Made by a program: the position numbers and the translations under genes
Shown: positions 6,295-8,922 of the stretch, in pieces
How the letters are laid out: each line of letters opens with the position of its first letter
Position numbering within the stretch: the first letter of the stretch is position 1
The notes under the pieces: generated by a model
Seen by the model: the letters and a program-made list of their open reading frames with translations, nothing else
Told to the model about the DNA's origin: nothing
Database searches by the model: none
From: JAJPJX01 sp964568355
Lineage (GTDB): Bacteria > Acidobacteriota > Terriglobia > Bryobacterales > Bryobacteraceae
Assembly: GCA_964568355.1 (NCBI GenBank)
Contig: CAZMRK010000194.1
Span: forward strand, 1 to 8,922
Reading direction: 5' to 3'
Length of the DNA: 8,922 nt

Positions 6295-8922
6295 ATGAGC
6301 TTTCTGCCGAAAGTCACCAGGGTCATTGCAGGAGTATGTCTGGCGATCGTGCCAGCTTTCCTTCCAGTCCGGGCGCAAACCGGAGCCGGTACGATTCGCG
6401 GGACCGTGCAGGACGCGTCTCAGGCTGTAGTTCCGGGAGCCAAGATCCGGCTGACTAACCAGGACACCAATGTTACCCAGGAGAGCACTTCGTCGGCGGC
6501 CGGAATTTACTATTTCGGAGGCTTGCAGCCGGGGCGCTATCAGGTATCGGTGGAAGCTTCCGGCTTCAAACGATGGAGCGGCACGCTGTTGCTGGCGGTA
6601 GGCCAGACGGCGGCGGTCGACGTCAACCTGGAAGTGGGCTCGCTGGCCAATACCGTGGAAGTCTCGGGCGCCTCTCCCCTCATCAACACCGAGACGATGG
6701 GCGTCGCCGATGTGAAGGATTCTCTGCGGATTCACCAGCTTCCTCTCAACGGGCGCGATGTGACCAATCTGTTCAACTTGACGCCCGGCGTGGAGGGAGG
6801 AGGGCCCTCGCCGCGCGTGAATGGCGGCAAGGTCGGCTCCACCGAGATTTTGCAGGACGGAATCTCGCAGGTGGACCGCTTTGGCGGTGGCATGACCCGC
6901 GTGCGGCCCGGACTGGATACCGTCCAGGAGTTTCGCATCGAGACGAGCGGGTCGAGCGCCAAGTACGCCCACCCCGCCACCGTCTTGCTGGTGACCAAGA
7001 GCGGAACCAACTCGCTGCACGGCAGTGTATTCGAAACGTTCCGCGACAATGCGGGCGGGCTGCGCGCGCGCCAGCGCCAGGACGGCAATACGCCGGCGAA
7101 ATATATCCGCAATGAATTCGGCGCCTCGGCCGGCGGGCCGGTTTTTATCCCCAAACTTTACAACGGCAAGGACAAGAGTTTCTGGTTTTTCTCTTATGAA
7201 GGCATGCGCCTGCGCCAGAGCTATTTCGACCAGGATTATGTCCCCACCGCGCAGATGTGGAACGGTGATTTCAGCCAGGTAGTCGACAACAGCGGAAATC
7301 GCACGCATATTTACGATCCGACGACCACGAACGCGCAGGGCTTGCGGATGCCCTTTCCCGGCGACATCATCCCGCAGAGCCGGATCTCGCCGTTTTTCGG
7401 CGTCATGAAATCGGTGACCAACACGCCCACTGCCGCTACCAATCCGTTCCAGGACTACAATCTCTTCACGTTCTATCCGCTGCAGCAGAACAATGACACC
7501 TTCACCGTCAAGGGCGACCAGAAGATCAGCGATAAGGACTCGCTTTCCGGCCGGTTCACGCGCAGCCGTCTGCATGTCGCCCAATTCGGCGGCCGGTATG
7601 GCTCGCCTATCCAGGGAACGGCCAACCCTTACGGCACCTCGCGCTCCGATTCCTGGGTCTACTCGGTCTCGGTCAACTATAACCGGACCTTCACGCCCAC
7701 GCTGCTGAATGAGCTTCTGCTGGCGGCGCATCGCAATCCGAACAGCCAGGGCACCTTAGCCGATGACTTCAACTGGGCCAATCAACTCGGCCTGCCCAAT
7801 CCCTTCGGCGCGCTGGGATGGCCCACGATCTACGCCGGCAACGACCCCTGGGGGTGGGACTCGGACAATCGCAAGGACCAGAATCTGACCGCCTACCAAC
7901 TGGAAGACAACGCCACCTGGATCAAAGGCCGCCACACGGTGATTTTCGGCGGCATGATTCGCCACGAAGACAACAATGTCCGCGAGTTGCAGCAATCGCA
8001 GGGCTCGCACGATTTCGCGGCGGATTGGACCTCGCAGTATGACCCGGTGGGGGACCAGGCCGTTTCCTATACCGGAGTGGGCCTGGCCTCGATGGCTGTG
8101 GGGCTGCCTACTTACCTGTCCAATCAGTACAACCGCGGTTTCTTTTACTTCCAGCAGTGGAATGTCGGTCTGTACGCGCAAGACACCTGGAAAGCCACGC
8201 GGCGCCTGACGATCGATTACGGCCTGCGCTGGGAGAAATGGACACCCTATCACGAAAAGCTGAATCGCCTGGTGAATGTCGATCTGACTAAATACGCCAC
8301 GCAGTTTCAGGTGATCACGCCGGGCGATCACACCATGGAATCGCTGCGAGGGATCCCTCCGGCCGTGCTGTCGTCATGGGCGAACCGGGGGCTGACCTGG
8401 GCGACGGCAGATCAGGCCAATTTTCCCTCTGCGTTGCTGCCGGCGAACAACCACAATCTCGGACCGCGCGTCGGAGTCGCCTTCCGCCTCACCGACAAGA
8501 CGGTGCTGCGGGCCGGCTATGGCTTGTATTACTGGACCATGCCGCTTTCCCAGATTCTGCAAGGCTCGCGTACAAACCCGCCGCTCAATCTCCGGTTTAC
8601 GAATCCTCTTGCCTCGCTCGACGGCACCAGTACCTACGCGGTCCGCACTGCGCCCACGCCCAACCTCTATGTTGGCAGCGCAAAGGTGGATACCGAGGGG
8701 GTCGTGCAGCTTCCGGTTACCGCGCAGAGCATCATGCCTTGGGATGCCAACGGCTGGACCGACGACCGCATGCATTCCTGGAATTTCACCATCGAGCGCG
8801 AGTTTCTCAAGAACACCGTTTTGCGCCTGGCCTACATCGGCAGTCACGGCAGCAACCTGGAGCAGCGCTACAACATCAACAGCCAGCAGGCGCAGTACAA
8901 CTATGTTGCTGCGACCGGGCAG
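6295..8922 (+). CDS. Oar-like TonB-dependent receptor with carboxypeptidase-regulatory-like domain (3' end outside window)
   Basis: This is an outer-membrane receptor that probably imports, or recognises, an energy-dependent substrate such as an oligosaccharide. The frame is open for 876 codons to the right edge with no stop; relatives are usually about 1,050-1,200 residues, so perhaps three quarters or more is present. A signal peptide covers residues 1-27 (cleavage likely at VRA/QT). A carboxypeptidase-regulatory-like beta-sandwich follows at about 33-117 (IRGTV...VPGA...AAGIYYFGGLQPGRYQV). Then comes a plug domain with the hallmark LPLNGRD (149-155) and LTPGV (162-166), QDGIS, and VQEFRIETSGSSAKY...VTKSGTN, and then alternating amphipathic strands of the barrel, including LYAQDTWKATRRLTIDYGLRWE and GPRVGVAFRLTDKTVLRAGYG. 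This architecture is greatly expanded in Acidobacteriota. No TonB box or SusD partner is visible. It has its own promoter and follows the GH20-like gene by 81 bp, which suggests, but does not prove, a shared substrate. Confidence 0.92.
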   Translation, partial: MSFLPKVTRVIAGVCLAIVPAFLPVRAQTGAGTIRGTVQDASQAVVPGAKIRLTNQDTNVTQESTSSAAGIYYFGGLQPGRYQVSVEASGFKRWSGTLLLAVGQTAAVDVNLEVGSLANTVEVSGASPLINTETMGVADVKDSLRIHQLPLNGRDVTNLFNLTPGVEGGGPSPRVNGGKVGSTEILQDGISQVDRFGGGMTRVRPGLDTVQEFRIETSGSSAKYAHPATVLLVTKSGTNSLHGSVFETFRDNAGGLRARQRQDGNTPAKYIRNEFGASAGGPVFIPKLYNGKDKSFWFFSYEGMRLRQSYFDQDYVPTAQMWNGDFSQVVDNSGNRTHIYDPTTTNAQGLRMPFPGDIIPQSRISPFFGVMKSVTNTPTAATNPFQDYNLFTFYPLQQNNDTFTVKGDQKISDKDSLSGRFTRSRLHVAQFGGRYGSPIQGTANPYGTSRSDSWVYSVSVNYNRTFTPTLLNELLLAAHRNPNSQGTLADDFNWANQLGLPNPFGALGWPTIYAGNDPWGWDSDNRKDQNLTAYQLEDNATWIKGRHTVIFGGMIRHEDNNVRELQQSQGSHDFAADWTSQYDPVGDQAVSYTGVGLASMAVGLPTYLSNQYNRGFFYFQQWNVGLYAQDTWKATRRLTIDYGLRWEKWTPYHEKLNRLVNVDLTKYATQFQVITPGDHTMESLRGIPPAVLSSWANRGLTWATADQANFPSALLPANNHNLGPRVGVAFRLTDKTVLRAGYGLYYWTMPLSQILQGSRTNPPLNLRFTNPLASLDGTSTYAVRTAPTPNLYVGSAKVDTEGVVQLPVTAQSIMPWDANGWTDDRMHSWNFTIEREFLKNTVLRLAYIGSHGSNLEQRYNINSQQAQYNYVAATGQ

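Noticed and set aside
6274..7731. Minus-strand frame of 485 codons opposite the receptor
   Set aside because: The plus strand carries the clear signal peptide, regulatory-like domain and plug; the minus frame has only low-complexity composition.
1..8922. CRISPR array, tRNA/rRNA, IS element or prophage
   Set aside because: No regularly spaced repeats, cloverleaf-like sequences, transposase motifs or phage genes were seen on either strand.

Overview
The window reads as a GC-rich bacterial chromosome segment, most likely from the Acidobacteriota (Bryobacterales / 'Candidatus Solibacter'-like). The strongest clue is the last gene. It encodes an Oar-like TonB-dependent receptor with an N-terminal carboxypeptidase-regulatory-like domain and the plug signature LPLNGRD, a type that is hugely expanded in that phylum. 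This placement is an inference from gene style, not from a marker gene.

Layout. (1) 2-592 (+) is the C-terminal half of a zinc-type medium-chain alcohol/polyol dehydrogenase that enters from the left edge. Its stop overlaps by 4 bp (ATGA) the start of (2), a complete SDR oxidoreductase at 589-1350 (+). (3) 1351-1482 is a short gap between convergent genes, rich in hairpins and palindromes. (4) A minus-strand pair follows: a secreted DUF4091/GH123-like protein (2049-3914) is read first, and by another 4-bp ATGA overlap it is coupled to a small exported Cache/PAS-like protein (1483-2052). (5) A divergent plus-strand gene at 3913-6213 encodes an exported GH20-like (beta-N-acetylhexosaminidase superfamily) protein. 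Its start codon shares two bases with the start codon of the DUF4091 gene. (6) 6214-6294 is a short intergenic region with a readable sigma-70-type promoter and a purine-rich ribosome binding site. (7) 6295-8922 (+) is the TonB-dependent receptor, cut by the right edge.

How the genes may work together. Two exported glycosidase-like proteins sit head to head, both from families whose known members act on N-acetylhexosamine-containing glycans. Next to them are a small exported ligand-binding-like protein and an outer-membrane receptor, and a pair of sugar/polyol-type dehydrogenases flanks the set. The simplest reading is a small glycan-degradation and uptake locus, analogous to a Bacteroidota PUL but using an Oar-type receptor and no SusD-like protein. 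The substrate cannot be read from the sequence, and both glycosidase-like proteins differ from textbook family motifs. The proposed system is therefore an inference. I see no RNA genes, CRISPR array, insertion sequence, phage gene or attachment site.
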